From assembly GCA_020403045.1 (NCBI GenBank), contig JADBYK010000007.1, positions 1-45,157 on the forward strand: a DNA stretch of 45,157 bases, given 5' to 3'. A model generated the notes under the pieces. The model did no database searches. It saw only the letters and a program-made list of their open reading frames with translations, and was not told the DNA's origin. The stretch comes from Cytophagales bacterium (lineage in GTDB: Bacteria; Bacteroidota; Bacteroidia; Cytophagales; Cyclobacteriaceae). Below, one piece after another: positions 1 through 8,662 of this stretch (its first letter is position 1; the number at the start of each line of letters is the position of its first letter). A program made the position numbers and the translations under genes.

Positions 1-126
1 CGATTGTCGCTTGTAAAATGGTTAACAAATGTGTTTTTGCCATTGATTGAAAATACTCTGTGCGAAGCGCCAGTCGGTAAAGTCACCCACTACCAAATAC
101 TCGATTCTTTTTTATCCTTAAGTTAA
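1..126 (+). CDS. Possible 3' end of an unidentified gene (partial)
   Basis: The first reading frame is open from the window edge for 41 codons and stops at a TAA at 124-126, while the other two forward frames close within about 50 bases. The peptide is mixed in composition (KWLTNVFLPLIENTLCEAP near its start) and could be the C-terminus of a protein that begins outside the window. I do not recognise a family. It lies tail to tail with ppdK, whose terminator is just downstream. An open frame this short can arise by chance, so this is tentative. Confidence 0.3.
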   Translation, partial: RLSLVKWLTNVFLPLIENTLCEAPVGKVTHYQILDSFLSLS

Positions 127-171
127 TGACTATGGTGAAGAACACCAACATGGGCAAGGTTCACTAAAATA

Positions 172-201
172 GAAAAAGGGGCTCATCGCCCCCTTTTTTT
201 G
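172..201 (-). terminator. Rho-independent terminator of ppdK
   Basis: A GC-rich hairpin (ggggc, loop tcatc, gcccc) is flanked by an A-run on the left and a T-run on the right, so it can act in both directions. It lies about 20 bases past the ppdK stop codon on the minus strand and would also close any gene arriving from the left on the plus strand. Confidence 0.75.
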
Positions 202-216
202 TTTGTTACCGATTCG

Positions 217-3024
217 TTACTTTTTCAGTTCCAGTAATCTAGCATGTGCAGCTGCTAATCGAGCCACAGGTACTCTCGGGCCGGAACACGATACATAGTT
301 TAATCCAATTTCATGGCAAAATAGAATCGACTCTGGATGTCCACCATGCTCACCACAAATTCCAACTTTCAGGTCTTTGTTTGTTTTCCTTCCATCTTCC
401 ACGGCCATCTTCATCAATTTGCCCATTGCTTTGCGATCTAGCACCTCGAATGGATTATCTTTTAGCAGGCCTTTGCTGATGTAGAACGGTAAAAATTTAT
501 TTTCAGCATCCTCGCGTGAGAAAGAAAATGTTGCTTGTGTTAAATCGTTGGTTCCAAAAGAAAAGAATTCTGCAACATTTGCTAACTGATCGGCTTGCAA
601 GCAGGCACGAACAACTTCGATCATCGAACCAAATTTGAACTGAAGCTTAATCTTGTTGGCGGTCTCAATTTGAGTTCTTATTTCGTCAACAAATACTTTT
701 ACTTGTTCCAATTCTTCGGCCGTGCACACTTGGGGCACCATGATTTCAGGCCTTACATCAATACCGGCTTTTTGACACTCGGCAGTTGCTTCCAGAATAG
801 CTTGAATTTGCATCCGATAAATTTCGGGGAAGCTTAATCCCAACCGCACTCCTCGATGACCTAACATCGGATTTACTTCGTGTAACTCACGCGCTTTTTT
901 CAACATTTGCCCTTTTTTCGCAATCGCTTTTTCGATCAATTCTACACCGGCTAATGTGAAAGGCTCGGATGACCGCTCAATCATTTTCAAATCTCCATTG
1001 AGCAATCGTAGGCTACTGAATAAATCGGTGACACCACTAACTGTTCCTCTCAATTTCTGCAAGTGTTCGAGCTCGTCTTTTAACACATCCTCTGTAGGGA
1101 GAAACTCATGAATAGGTGGGTCCAATAGTCGCACGGTGACGGGACGTGGCGCCATGGCCAGAAAAATCTCCTTGAAGTCTTGCGCTTGCATTTTTTTCAA
1201 TCGGTCAAGCGCTGATTCACGTTCTTCGACAGTGACTGCCAGAATCATTTCAACTACTACGGGTAGACGTTCCACATCGTTAAACATCCGTTCTGTACGG
1301 CATAGACCAATTCCCATGGCTCCAAATTCAAGTGCTTTCTTGGCAGCACCGGGTGTATCTGCGTTTGCCATCACTTTTAATTTAGCGTTTTCATCCGCCC
1401 AGGTCAACAGCGTTTTCAATTCGTCAGAAAACGTAGGCTCGACAGTTGGAATTACTCCCTGATAAACATAGCCTGTTCCTCCATCAATGGTGATATAATC
1501 ACCTTCGAGCAATGTCTTCTCACCAACTTTGGCTACCCGCAACTTAGTGTCGACATGAATGCCTTCGGCACCAGCAACACATGGTTTGCCCATGCCTCGG
1601 GCAACCACTGCAGCATGTGAAGTTTTGCCTCCTCTACTGGTAAGGATTCCTTGAGCAGCAAAGAATCCGTGGATATCTTCAGGCTTGGTTTCTTCTCTTA
1701 CTAGTATAACTTTTTCACCTGCTTTCCCTAACAGCTCGGCACGATCTGCATCAAACACCACGTGCCCTGAGGCTGCGCCCGGAGAGGCAGGTAGTCCGTG
1801 AGCCAACGGTTCAGTTTTGTGAAGAGAATCTAGCCTCGGGTGTAACAATTGCTCGAGCATGTCCGGCTTGATTCGCAATAGCGATTCTTCTTTTGTGATG
1901 AGTTTTTCCTTTGTCATTTCTACGGAAGTACGTACCATGGCGGTGGTATTCATTTTGCCGTTGCGTGTTTGCAAGCAAAACAATACTCCCTTTTCGATGG
2001 TATATTCGAAATCCTGTACCTCTCTGTAGTGGGTTTCTAATTTATTGCGCAGTTCTTCCAACTGCCTGTAAAGTTCAGGCATTTCTTTGGCCAACTCACT
2101 TACTGGCTTCGGTGTCCGTATCCCTGCCACCACGTCTTCACCCTGGGCGTTGGTCAGGTATTCTCCAAACATCACGTTTTCTCCGGTGCCTGGGTCGCGC
2201 GTAAAGCCCACCCCGGTAGCGCAGTCATTTCCCATATTGCCAAAAACCATCGTCACCACATTGACAGCTGTACCATTTGCCATGGCGGGAGTAATCTTGA
2301 ATTCTCTGCGATAGTCGATTGCACGTTTTCCCATCCAGGAATTAAACACGGCTTTAATGGCAATTTCCAATTGTTCAAACACATCGTCAGGAAATGGTTT
2401 GCCAATGTGATCGCTGACTACTTTTAAGAACCGATCACTGATTTCACTTAAGTTATTGGTGTTCAAACCGACATCCACTTTTACCCCTGCTTTCTTTTTC
2501 ACTTCTTCGAAATGAGTATCGAATTTTTCATCGGGCACACCTAAGGCTACTTTACCAAAAAGTTGGATGAACCTGCGATAAGCGTCATATCCAAATCGCT
2601 CGTTGCCCGTTTGTGCAATAAGGCCTTTTAGTGTGCGTGAATTCAAACCGAGATTCAATATCGTATCCATCATACCTGGCATTGACATTGCTGAACCTGA
2701 CCGAACCGAGACCAGCAAAGGGTTTGTGGCATCACCAAATTTCTTTCCGGTTGATTTTTCAATGGCTTTGATCTGTTCACGCACATCGTCCATTAGACCC
2801 TTAGGTAGCGATTTGTCATTCGTTGCTAGGTAGGTTAAGCAGGCTTCGGTCGAGATAACAAACCCGGGCGGAACGTTCAAACCGATCTGCGTCATCTCGC
2901 ACAAATTTGCGCCCTTGCCTCCTAATAAGTGTTTATTTTTTCCGTCACCCTCTTTAAAAGAATAGACAAATTTTTTGGTGGTCGGTTTAGTTGCAATTGG
3001 TTCCAAAACATCAGCGGTTTTCAT
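217..3024 (-). CDS. ppdK: Pyruvate, phosphate dikinase
   Basis: This enzyme interconverts pyruvate + ATP + Pi with phosphoenolpyruvate + AMP + PPi in the cytoplasm and links gluconeogenesis and glycolysis. The 935-residue protein has the full three-domain architecture. The N-terminal ATP-grasp domain begins with GGKGANLCEM at residues 35-44. The swivelling phosphohistidine domain carries GGKTSHAAVVARGMGKP at 465-481, with His470 as the expected phosphorylated residue. The C-terminal PEP/pyruvate barrel has GLCRTERMF near 573, SFGTNDLTQ, and CGEHGGHP at 890-897, where Cys890 matches the known catalytic cysteine. It is somewhat longer than the classic 874-residue clostridial enzyme. It is transcribed alone, divergently from the GH63 gene, and ends in a clear terminator. 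The dikinase signature separates it from PEP synthase, so the call is firm. Confidence 0.97.
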   Translation of the reverse strand: MKTADVLEPIATKPTTKKFVYSFKEGDGKNKHLLGGKGANLCEMTQIGLNVPPGFVISTEACLTYLATNDKSLPKGLMDDVREQIKAIEKSTGKKFGDATNPLLVSVRSGSAMSMPGMMDTILNLGLNSRTLKGLIAQTGNERFGYDAYRRFIQLFGKVALGVPDEKFDTHFEEVKKKAGVKVDVGLNTNNLSEISDRFLKVVSDHIGKPFPDDVFEQLEIAIKAVFNSWMGKRAIDYRREFKITPAMANGTAVNVVTMVFGNMGNDCATGVGFTRDPGTGENVMFGEYLTNAQGEDVVAGIRTPKPVSELAKEMPELYRQLEELRNKLETHYREVQDFEYTIEKGVLFCLQTRNGKMNTTAMVRTSVEMTKEKLITKEESLLRIKPDMLEQLLHPRLDSLHKTEPLAHGLPASPGAASGHVVFDADRAELLGKAGEKVILVREETKPEDIHGFFAAQGILTSRGGKTSHAAVVARGMGKPCVAGAEGIHVDTKLRVAKVGEKTLLEGDYITIDGGTGYVYQGVIPTVEPTFSDELKTLLTWADENAKLKVMANADTPGAAKKALEFGAMGIGLCRTERMFNDVERLPVVVEMILAVTVEERESALDRLKKMQAQDFKEIFLAMAPRPVTVRLLDPPIHEFLPTEDVLKDELEHLQKLRGTVSGVTDLFSSLRLLNGDLKMIERSSEPFTLAGVELIEKAIAKKGQMLKKARELHEVNPMLGHRGVRLGLSFPEIYRMQIQAILEATAECQKAGIDVRPEIMVPQVCTAEELEQVKVFVDEIRTQIETANKIKLQFKFGSMIEVVRACLQADQLANVAEFFSFGTNDLTQATFSFSREDAENKFLPFYISKGLLKDNPFEVLDRKAMGKLMKMAVEDGRKTNKDLKVGICGEHGGHPESILFCHEIGLNYVSCSGPRVPVARLAAAHARLLELKK

Positions 3025-3173
3025 AGCGTGTGTGGGTTAATTATGTTCGAAAGTAACCGTCACGTCAGGCGCACCGAATGACATTGGTCAGTAGGATAGA
3101 GGATTTAAATCAATACCAGTTTATTGATAAGATGCTACCAATTTTACGGTGTAAGTAGTTCGCATTTTTTTCC

Positions 3174-3180
3174 TACTTTG
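3174..3180 (+). promoter_or_regulatory. Candidate -7 box for the GH63 gene
   Basis: TACTTTG sits 8 bases before the GH63 start codon and resembles the Bacteroidota -7 element (TAnnTTTG, here one spacer base short). I see no convincing TTTG -33 box at the right distance, so this is weak. The 164-base gap also has to hold the divergent ppdK promoter. Confidence 0.25.
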
Positions 3181-3188
3181 TACTTCGT

Positions 3189-5825
3189 ATGACAGCCGAA
3201 AAACAGCGACTTATTGAGGATCGAGACAAAAAGAAAAACTGGCGTCAGTGGGGCCCGTATTTAACAGATCGGCAGTGGGGCACTGTGCGCGAAGATTACA
3301 GCGCCAAGGGAGATGCCTGGCACTATGTGTCTCATGATATGGCGCGAAGCAAGGCCTATCGGTGGGGGGAAGAGGGGATTGCCGGAATTTCGGATGATCA
3401 GCAAATATTATGTCTGACTGTTGCTTTTTGGAATAAAAAGGATCCTATTCTTAAGGAACGATTTTTCGGATTGACAAATCCGGAAGGGAATCATGGGGAA
3501 GATGTGAAGGAGCTCTATTATCACCTAGACTCCACGCCAACGCATTCGTTTATGCGGATGTTGTACAAGTATCCGCATCAGGAATTTCCTTACGCAACCC
3601 TAGCTGTGGAAGCGGGCAAGCGCGGTAAGACAGAAAGAGAATACGAACTACTGGATACCGGCATTTTTAATAATGATCGGTACTTCGATATAGAGGTGAG
3701 TTATGCAAAGGCGGAATTCAATGATGTTTTGGTTCAGATTACCATTGCTAATCGCGGAACGGAATCGGCTGCTATTGAAGTCTTGCCGACACTTTGGTTT
3801 CGGAACACGTGGGCCTGGGGTCATAGTACCAACAAACCGGAAATCTACCTTGATACTAAGAATGGCATGAAGTCAACGCACGAGCAGTTGGGTACATACT
3901 ATTTGTATTGTGACGCAAAAGCCGAAGCTATCTTTTGTGAAAATGAGACAAATACGAGTCGGTTGTATGGGCATAGTAGCCCCGGGACATTTAAAGATGG
4001 TATCAATGATTTCATCATCTACGACAATCCTTCGGCTCTTAACAAAATACATAAAGGCACAAAGGCTGCCTTCCGAATTGACACATTGGTTGAAGGCGGA
4101 AAGTCAAAGACATTTAGATTACGTCTTTCGGCCGACTACCAAACAAAACCTTTTGTGAATTTTGACGAGGTATTCAAACAAAGGCAGCGCGAAGCCGATG
4201 ATTTTTATGAAGGGCTGCAGAAGCATTGCAAAAATACCGATGAGCGTTTGGTACAGCGGCAGGCATTAGCTGGAATGCTCTGGAACAAACAGTTTTATTA
4301 TTACGATGTAGATGTTTGGTTGAAAGGCGATCCGTCCCAGCCTCCGCCTCCCACAGAACGCAAGCGTGGAAGAAATCAGGAATGGGAGCACCTGAACAAT
4401 GCAGATATTATTTCCATGCCCGATAAGTGGGAGTATCCCTGGTATGCGGCTTGGGATCTGGCTTTTCATGCCATACCCTTTGCAATGATTGATCCTGAGT
4501 TTGCAAAGCATCAGTTATTGCTGCTCACCAAAGAATGGTACATGCACCCCAATGGTCAGTTGCCTGCCTATGAATGGTCGTTTAGCGATGTTAATCCGCC
4601 CGTTCATGCCTGGGCTGCTTGGCGCGTATACAAAATGGATAGCAAGCAGCAAGACGGTGTGTTGGATAGAAAATTTCTTGAAGAGATATTTCATAAGCTG
4701 TTGCTCAACTTTACCTGGTGGGTGAATAAGAAAGACGCCAACGGCAACAATATTTTTCAAGGCGGGTTTTTAGGAATGGATAATATTGGTGTGTTCGATC
4801 GAAGCAGCACACACTTGCCAACAGGCGGATACATTGAACAATCTGACGGCACCAGTTGGATGGCTATGTTTACCCTGAACATGCTCCGCATTTCATTGGA
4901 GTTGGCAAAGCAAAATTCTGTCTATCAGAGTCTGGCGAGCAAATTCTTTGAACACTTTCTCTATATCGCAGGAGCAATGGCGAATGTTGGAAACAACGGA
5001 ATCAACCTGTGGGATGAAGAGGATGAATTTTTCTATGATGTGCTCCATTTGCCCAATAACGATCGCGTGAAGTTGAAAGTAAGATCGATGGTAGGCTTGA
5101 TTCCTTTTTTTGCCGTGGAGGTATTGGACGAAGAGGTGTTTCAAAAAATGCCGGAGTTTACTCAGCGATTGGATTGGTTTCTGCAAAACAGACCTGACCT
5201 TGCTAACCTGATTTCCCGATGGGGCGAGAGAGGTAAAAACCAACGGCACTTGTTGTCGTTGCTGCGCGGGCATCGTATGAAGCAGCTTCTTAAGCGAATG
5301 TTAGACGAGCGAGAATTTTTGTCGCCTTATGGCATACGTGCACTGTCGCGAATCCATCTTGACAATCCCTATCGTTTGTTTGCGAATGGAACGGAGTTTA
5401 CGGTAAGATACAATCCGGGAGAAAGTGATTCGTATATGTTTGGAGGCAACTCCAATTGGCGTGGACCCATTTGGTTTCCTGTCAATTTTCTAATCATTGA
5501 ATCCCTGGAACGGTTTCATCATTATTATGGTGACGACTTCAAGGTAGAGTATCCAACTGGTTCTGGTGAGCTTCTTACCTTGCGGGAGATTGCAATTCAG
5601 TTGTCGCGAAGGATGGTCTCGTTATTTGTAAAAGATGCGGATGGACACCGACCTATCCACGGAGGTGATTTATTACAGCGAAATGCGCATTTTGAAAACA
5701 ACCTTTTGTTTCACGAATATTTTGATGGAGATACGGGCAGAGGCCTCGGTGCCAACCACCAAACAGGCTGGACTGGGTTGGTAGCAAAATTGATTCAGTC
5801 GATCCATACGCCACGGAAGAGGTAG
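3189..5825 (+). CDS. GH63-family glucosidase (MGH1-type)
   Basis: This 878-residue protein resembles the bacterial glycoside hydrolase family 63 group usually annotated simply as glucosidase, related to processing alpha-glucosidase and bacterial mannosyl/glucosylglycerate hydrolases. The N-terminal third (WGPYLTDRQWGTVRED near 21-36, then WHYVSHDMARSKAYRWGEEG) is typical of the group. The (alpha/alpha)6 catalytic part contains WYAAWDLAFHAIPFAM around 418-433, where Asp423 is a candidate catalytic acid. The C-terminal block HFENNLLFHEYFDG...GANHQTGWTGL is also conserved. There is no signal peptide, so it is probably cytoplasmic. It stands alone, divergent from ppdK. The substrate is unknown. 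An alpha-glucoside or a compatible-solute glucoside is plausible, but the sequence does not decide it. Confidence 0.85.
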   Translation: MTAEKQRLIEDRDKKKNWRQWGPYLTDRQWGTVREDYSAKGDAWHYVSHDMARSKAYRWGEEGIAGISDDQQILCLTVAFWNKKDPILKERFFGLTNPEGNHGEDVKELYYHLDSTPTHSFMRMLYKYPHQEFPYATLAVEAGKRGKTEREYELLDTGIFNNDRYFDIEVSYAKAEFNDVLVQITIANRGTESAAIEVLPTLWFRNTWAWGHSTNKPEIYLDTKNGMKSTHEQLGTYYLYCDAKAEAIFCENETNTSRLYGHSSPGTFKDGINDFIIYDNPSALNKIHKGTKAAFRIDTLVEGGKSKTFRLRLSADYQTKPFVNFDEVFKQRQREADDFYEGLQKHCKNTDERLVQRQALAGMLWNKQFYYYDVDVWLKGDPSQPPPPTERKRGRNQEWEHLNNADIISMPDKWEYPWYAAWDLAFHAIPFAMIDPEFAKHQLLLLTKEWYMHPNGQLPAYEWSFSDVNPPVHAWAAWRVYKMDSKQQDGVLDRKFLEEIFHKLLLNFTWWVNKKDANGNNIFQGGFLGMDNIGVFDRSSTHLPTGGYIEQSDGTSWMAMFTLNMLRISLELAKQNSVYQSLASKFFEHFLYIAGAMANVGNNGINLWDEEDEFFYDVLHLPNNDRVKLKVRSMVGLIPFFAVEVLDEEVFQKMPEFTQRLDWFLQNRPDLANLISRWGERGKNQRHLLSLLRGHRMKQLLKRMLDEREFLSPYGIRALSRIHLDNPYRLFANGTEFTVRYNPGESDSYMFGGNSNWRGPIWFPVNFLIIESLERFHHYYGDDFKVEYPTGSGELLTLREIAIQLSRRMVSLFVKDADGHRPIHGGDLLQRNAHFENNLLFHEYFDGDTGRGLGANHQTGWTGLVAKLIQSIHTPRKR

Positions 5826-6080
5826 TACTTCAACAAAGCTATCTGACCACCTTCCGATGTGCCACCAACCATCGAGATCGTTGCATACCTAACAGCTGGT
5901 AGGCCTAGAAGTAGGATTCAGAATCAGCGACTTTACTTGGGGCTGGTGAATTAAACAAGGCTCCTTTATGCCGTTTATTTGGAAACGATTGCATTTCAAC
6001 CCGTGAAACAAGCAACTCAACGATATGGATTTTTGATTTTACTGTGATTGATGCACCTTTCGGTCATAATAGCAGTCAAT
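5826..6080. other. Gene-free stretch after the GH63 gene
   Basis: About 255 bases with no reading frame of note on either strand and no clear hairpin terminator directly after the GH63 stop. The segment becomes AT-rich towards the mini-ORF that follows. A regulatory leader for that mini-ORF is possible, but no element can be named. Confidence 0.4.
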
Positions 6081-6161
6081 ATGGAAAAGAAAAGACTACT
6101 CAAGGGATTCATTAATGCACTGTTGATAGAATCTATCGTTTTATTATTTTTTATACTCTAA
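6081..6161 (+). CDS. Putative 26-residue hydrophobic small protein
   Basis: An ATG opens a 26-codon frame ending in TAA. The peptide has a positively charged start (MEKKRLLKGF) followed by a hydrophobic stretch ending IVLLFFIL, the layout of a single-pass membrane small protein. A well-formed terminator begins 25 bases after the stop codon, so the sequence has the look of a tiny independent transcription unit (start, frame, stop, terminator). It has no homologue I recognise. It could be a small membrane protein, a type I toxin-like peptide, or a chance frame within a small RNA. Confidence 0.4.
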   Translation: MEKKRLLKGFINALLIESIVLLFFIL

Positions 6162-6185
6162 GTAATAGTAACAGCCGATACCGGA

Positions 6186-6214
6186 ACCTGCAAGCAATGC
6201 TTGTAGGTTTTTTT
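6186..6214 (+). terminator. Rho-independent terminator after the mini-ORF
   Basis: Arms acctgcaagc and gcttgtaggt form a 10-bp stem with one G-T type mismatch and a 3-base loop, followed directly by seven T. It is oriented for plus-strand transcription and lies 25 bases after the stop of the 26-codon ORF and about 360 bases after the GH63 gene. It may therefore end either transcript. Confidence 0.7.
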
Positions 6215-6282
6215 GTTTTAAGGTAAACGCCAAAATCTTATTTGGTCGATCAAAACGCCTCAGGAGACTATTTTTTGAAAAT

Positions 6283-6316
6283 AAAAAAGGCGACAATAAT
6301 TGTCACCTTTTTTTTC
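6283..6316 (-). terminator. Bidirectional-looking terminator of the sulfur operon
   Basis: The near-perfect inverted repeat ggcgacaat / attgtcacc is flanked by an A-run on the left and a T-run on the right. It begins 14 bases past the dsrE-like stop codon on the minus strand and would end the sqr-tusE-dsrE transcript. With the preceding terminator it gives this gap two transcription stops about 90 bases apart. Confidence 0.7.
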
Positions 6317-6329
6317 AAGTTTGTTTTGA

Positions 6330-6866
6330 CTAAATAAATATAATCTGAGTTCCTTCGCCATCAGCAAGCGCATACATGTCGCCCACTGTAATGATCCCTT
6401 TCACCTCGGGTAAAAAGTCTTCTTTTTTGAGGTGGAACATATCGGCTGCAAGTTTGCAGGCATAGATTTCGCCACCACCGGCATCGATCATTTGTATAAA
6501 CTCGGTTACGTGCGGCATGTCCAATTTATCCATTTCTTTCTTCATCATGTAAGAAGCGAAAGCCTCAAAGCCGGGTAGGCCGCCAAGCATCGTTGGTAAG
6601 CCCGGCATAAAAGCAGGATTACCCACTGTTGCGGTATGTAAGTGATCGGCATTTTTCTTGGTAATCGCTTCCAATCCAAAGAATGTAAAAAACATTTTGG
6701 CTTCAATTCCTTCCATCAATGCCCCATTGGCCATCACCAAAGCGGCATAGACATCTTCAATTTTCCCTTTTGAGCAAATGATCAATACCTTTTTCACTTT
6801 TGCTTTTTCTTTCTTGGCAGGTGCTTCGGTATGTTTAGTTTGAATTTTTTCCATTACATCGTTCAT
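6330..6866 (-). CDS. DsrE/DsrF/DrsH-like (DsrE2-type) sulfur-trafficking protein
   Basis: This 178-residue protein matches the DsrE2-like family, whose members carry or transfer sulfane sulfur in sulfur-oxidising and sulfur-relay systems. After a charged N-terminal segment (residues 1-25, rich in Lys/Glu/Ala) comes VLIICSKGKIEDVYAAL, with Cys31 in the usual nucleotide/sulfur-binding loop. A second cysteine lies in EIYACKLAADMF (Cys137), the position expected of the sulfur-carrying residue. Between them, FGLEAITKK and the Met/Gly/Pro-rich segment around 84-98 (AFMPGLPTMLGGLPG) are typical of DsrE2 and suggest membrane contact. It is the last gene of the operon, 33 bases after the TusE/DsrC-like gene. 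The function is inferred from family and neighbours. Confidence 0.85.
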   Translation of the reverse strand: MNDVMEKIQTKHTEAPAKKEKAKVKKVLIICSKGKIEDVYAALVMANGALMEGIEAKMFFTFFGLEAITKKNADHLHTATVGNPAFMPGLPTMLGGLPGFEAFASYMMKKEMDKLDMPHVTEFIQMIDAGGGEIYACKLAADMFHLKKEDFLPEVKGIITVGDMYALADGEGTQIIFI

Positions 6867-6899
6867 AGTGTTAGTGTCCTTTGGACTTTTCGTTGATAG

Positions 6900-7211
6900 T
6901 TAGATACAACTTACGGGCTTTGGAATACCAGCAATTTTGCTGGAGATTTTAAGTGGCCCTCCGGGAAATAGTTGATAGAACTCTTTGATATCCACCAATC
7001 CTGAATTACCGACTTTGCGGATGCTTAGCGCTACTCCTTCGGCTTGTTTTGCTCGAAGCCAATTCAATACTTCAAAATGCCTATCAGTCAATTCAATATT
7101 GACTTCTTTGGCTATTTCATGTGCAAGCTCGGGAGTCCATTGGGCAGGGTTTTTCAAATACCCTTCCTCGTTTACGTCAACCTTTAAATTATTCATCACA
7201 AGTGTTTCCAT
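6900..7211 (-). CDS. tusE: TusE/DsrC/DsvC-family sulfur-relay protein
   Basis: This 103-residue protein is a small sulfur carrier of the TusE/DsrC family. The core LTDRHFEVLNWLRAKQ and the swinging C-terminal arm AGIPKPVSCI are diagnostic, with the penultimate Cys102 as the persulfide-bearing residue. The second arm cysteine of true DsrC (CysB, about ten residues upstream) is replaced: the segment reads KISSKIAGIPKP, with serines there. That makes it TusE-like or DsrC-like in persulfide transfer rather than a DsrC that forms the trisulfide with dissimilatory sulfite reductase. It lies 11 bases after the sqr-like gene and upstream of the DsrE2-like gene. No tusBCD or dsrAB is in view, so thio-relay in sulfide oxidation or detoxification fits better than dissimilatory sulfite metabolism. 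Confidence 0.85.
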   Translation of the reverse strand: METLVMNNLKVDVNEEGYLKNPAQWTPELAHEIAKEVNIELTDRHFEVLNWLRAKQAEGVALSIRKVGNSGLVDIKEFYQLFPGGPLKISSKIAGIPKPVSCI

Positions 7212-7222
7212 ATAGTTTGTTT

Positions 7223-8476
7223 TTAAACGCTTTTTTCCTTCTCAATTTCTTTTCCTGCCATTGACATGTGGCTGCTTACAGGCAAAGATTTTCCGGTGAG
7301 TAGAATGTGCCAGTAAATCCATTTGAAAGCAAGTTTTCCAAAGTGATTGGCTCTATTGACTTTGAGTAGTCCCATTGGTCCCACAACAGGCCATGGAAAT
7401 TTCCCAGCCAGTGGCTCTGTTTCATAATTAAAATCAATAAGTGCGGCTTTGCCATATCCAGTTTCAATAAAGCAGTTGGCGTGTCCATCGAATTTCGCTT
7501 CCAACGGAAGTTTATTGATGTAGCTTAAAATATTTTCCAATAGAATTTCACCTTCGAAATGCGCTACAGATCCAGCCTTCGAAGCCGGCACATTGGTGGC
7601 ATCACCTATCACAAATACATTCTCAAATTTTTTAGATTGCAATGTTTGCTTGTCAGTAGGCACAAAGTTTAGTCCGTCTTCATCGCCAAGATTGCTGGCT
7701 GCAATCATATCCGCACCTTTGTTCACCGGTATGGAGACAAGCAAATCAAAAGGCACTTCCTTTTGATCGTAGGATACCAATACTTTTCGATCGTTATCCA
7801 CTTCTTGTAAGTAAAAATCAGGTACAACATGTATCTGCTTTTCTTCCAGTAACGCACTGAGCATCTTGGTTGCTTTTGGCTTTGTGAATGCCCCTGATAA
7901 GGGCGTAACATAGGATATTTCCACCTTGCTCCGCATTCCTTTTTCGGTGAAATAGGCATCGGCCAAAAAAGCAAATTCTAGTGGTGCAACGGGGCACTTG
8001 ATTAATGTCTCGGCTAGATTGATCACTAGTTTTCCGCCTTCCCAATTTTCTAATTTCTTGGCTAGGTGAGTAGCTCCCTCGTACGTATAGAAATCAAAAA
8101 TGTCCTTATGCCATAAAGATCCGGTCAGTCCCGGAGTCTCTTCGGGAACAACATTTGCGCCTGTCGCAATGACCAGTATATCGTACGGGAGTGTCCGTCC
8201 GCCTTTTAATAGAACTTGGTTTTTCTCCCCCTCGATGCGTGCAATATCGCCAATGATGAAGTTAACTCCCTTAGGTAGAAACTCCGCCTTTGTGCGCACC
8301 ACGTCTTCGGGCTGATAAATGCCAAAGGGGATAAACAAAAAACCTGGTTGGTAGTAATGTATTTCGTCCTTATCGATGATAGTAATGTTCCAAATTTTGC
8401 GATTCAAATCGCGATACAGCTTGTTGGCCATCATGGTACCAGCTGTGCCTGCTCCTAATATGACTAAGTTTTTCAT
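7223..8476 (-). CDS. sqr: Sulfide:quinone oxidoreductase-like flavoprotein
   Basis: This 417-residue FAD protein resembles sulfide:quinone oxidoreductases, which oxidise sulfide to sulfane sulfur and reduce membrane quinone. The N-terminal dinucleotide fold is VILGAGTAGTMMANKL (residues 5-20), the second FAD motif is VFVIGDATNVPASKAGSVAHFEG... around 287-309, and TGAN lies near 105-108. It has only two cysteines in the core regions: Cys161 in IKCPVAPLEFAF and Cys335 in HANCFIETG. These match the redox-active pair of the family. The hydrophobic, aromatic C-terminus (KLAFKWIYWHILLTGK) fits monotopic membrane attachment. It is the first gene of a three-gene minus-strand operon with tusE- and dsrE2-like genes and is divergent from nifJ. 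A related NADH- or polysulfide-active flavoprotein is the alternative. Confidence 0.85.
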   Translation of the reverse strand: MKNLVILGAGTAGTMMANKLYRDLNRKIWNITIIDKDEIHYYQPGFLFIPFGIYQPEDVVRTKAEFLPKGVNFIIGDIARIEGEKNQVLLKGGRTLPYDILVIATGANVVPEETPGLTGSLWHKDIFDFYTYEGATHLAKKLENWEGGKLVINLAETLIKCPVAPLEFAFLADAYFTEKGMRSKVEISYVTPLSGAFTKPKATKMLSALLEEKQIHVVPDFYLQEVDNDRKVLVSYDQKEVPFDLLVSIPVNKGADMIAASNLGDEDGLNFVPTDKQTLQSKKFENVFVIGDATNVPASKAGSVAHFEGEILLENILSYINKLPLEAKFDGHANCFIETGYGKAALIDFNYETEPLAGKFPWPVVGPMGLLKVNRANHFGKLAFKWIYWHILLTGKSLPVSSHMSMAGKEIEKEKSV

Positions 8477-8531
8477 AACCTTTTACTTTAGAGTGGATTG
8501 ACAGGTAAGCATATTATGTGCTTTTGTTGAT

Positions 8532-8539
8532 CAAAAATA
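8532..8539 (-). promoter_or_regulatory. Candidate -7 box for the sqr operon
   Basis: Read on the minus strand this is TATTTTTG, an exact fit to the Bacteroidota -7 consensus TAnnTTTG, 55 bases upstream of the sqr start. A TTTG (plus-strand CAAA at 8555-8558) lies 15 bases further upstream, closer than the usual 19-21, so the -33 assignment is doubtful. Confidence 0.3.
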
Positions 8540-8662
8540 CCCCCTATACTTTTTCAAATGAATGACTCAATTCAGATATTCCATTGATTTTAATCATAAG
8601 ATTCCCTGACAACTCGCAGGTGGCGAGGCTTATCATTCGTCTAATTTTCCAGCATTAAACAA

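Noticed and set aside
1136-1462. Plus-strand ORF of 108 codons opposite ppdK
   Set aside because: It lies wholly inside ppdK on the other strand, and its composition is that of a shadow frame. The ppdK motifs are complete, so no second gene is needed.
4893-5273. 126-codon minus-strand ORF inside the GH63 gene
   Set aside because: No domain-like segment; it is the antisense shadow of a well-conserved coding region.
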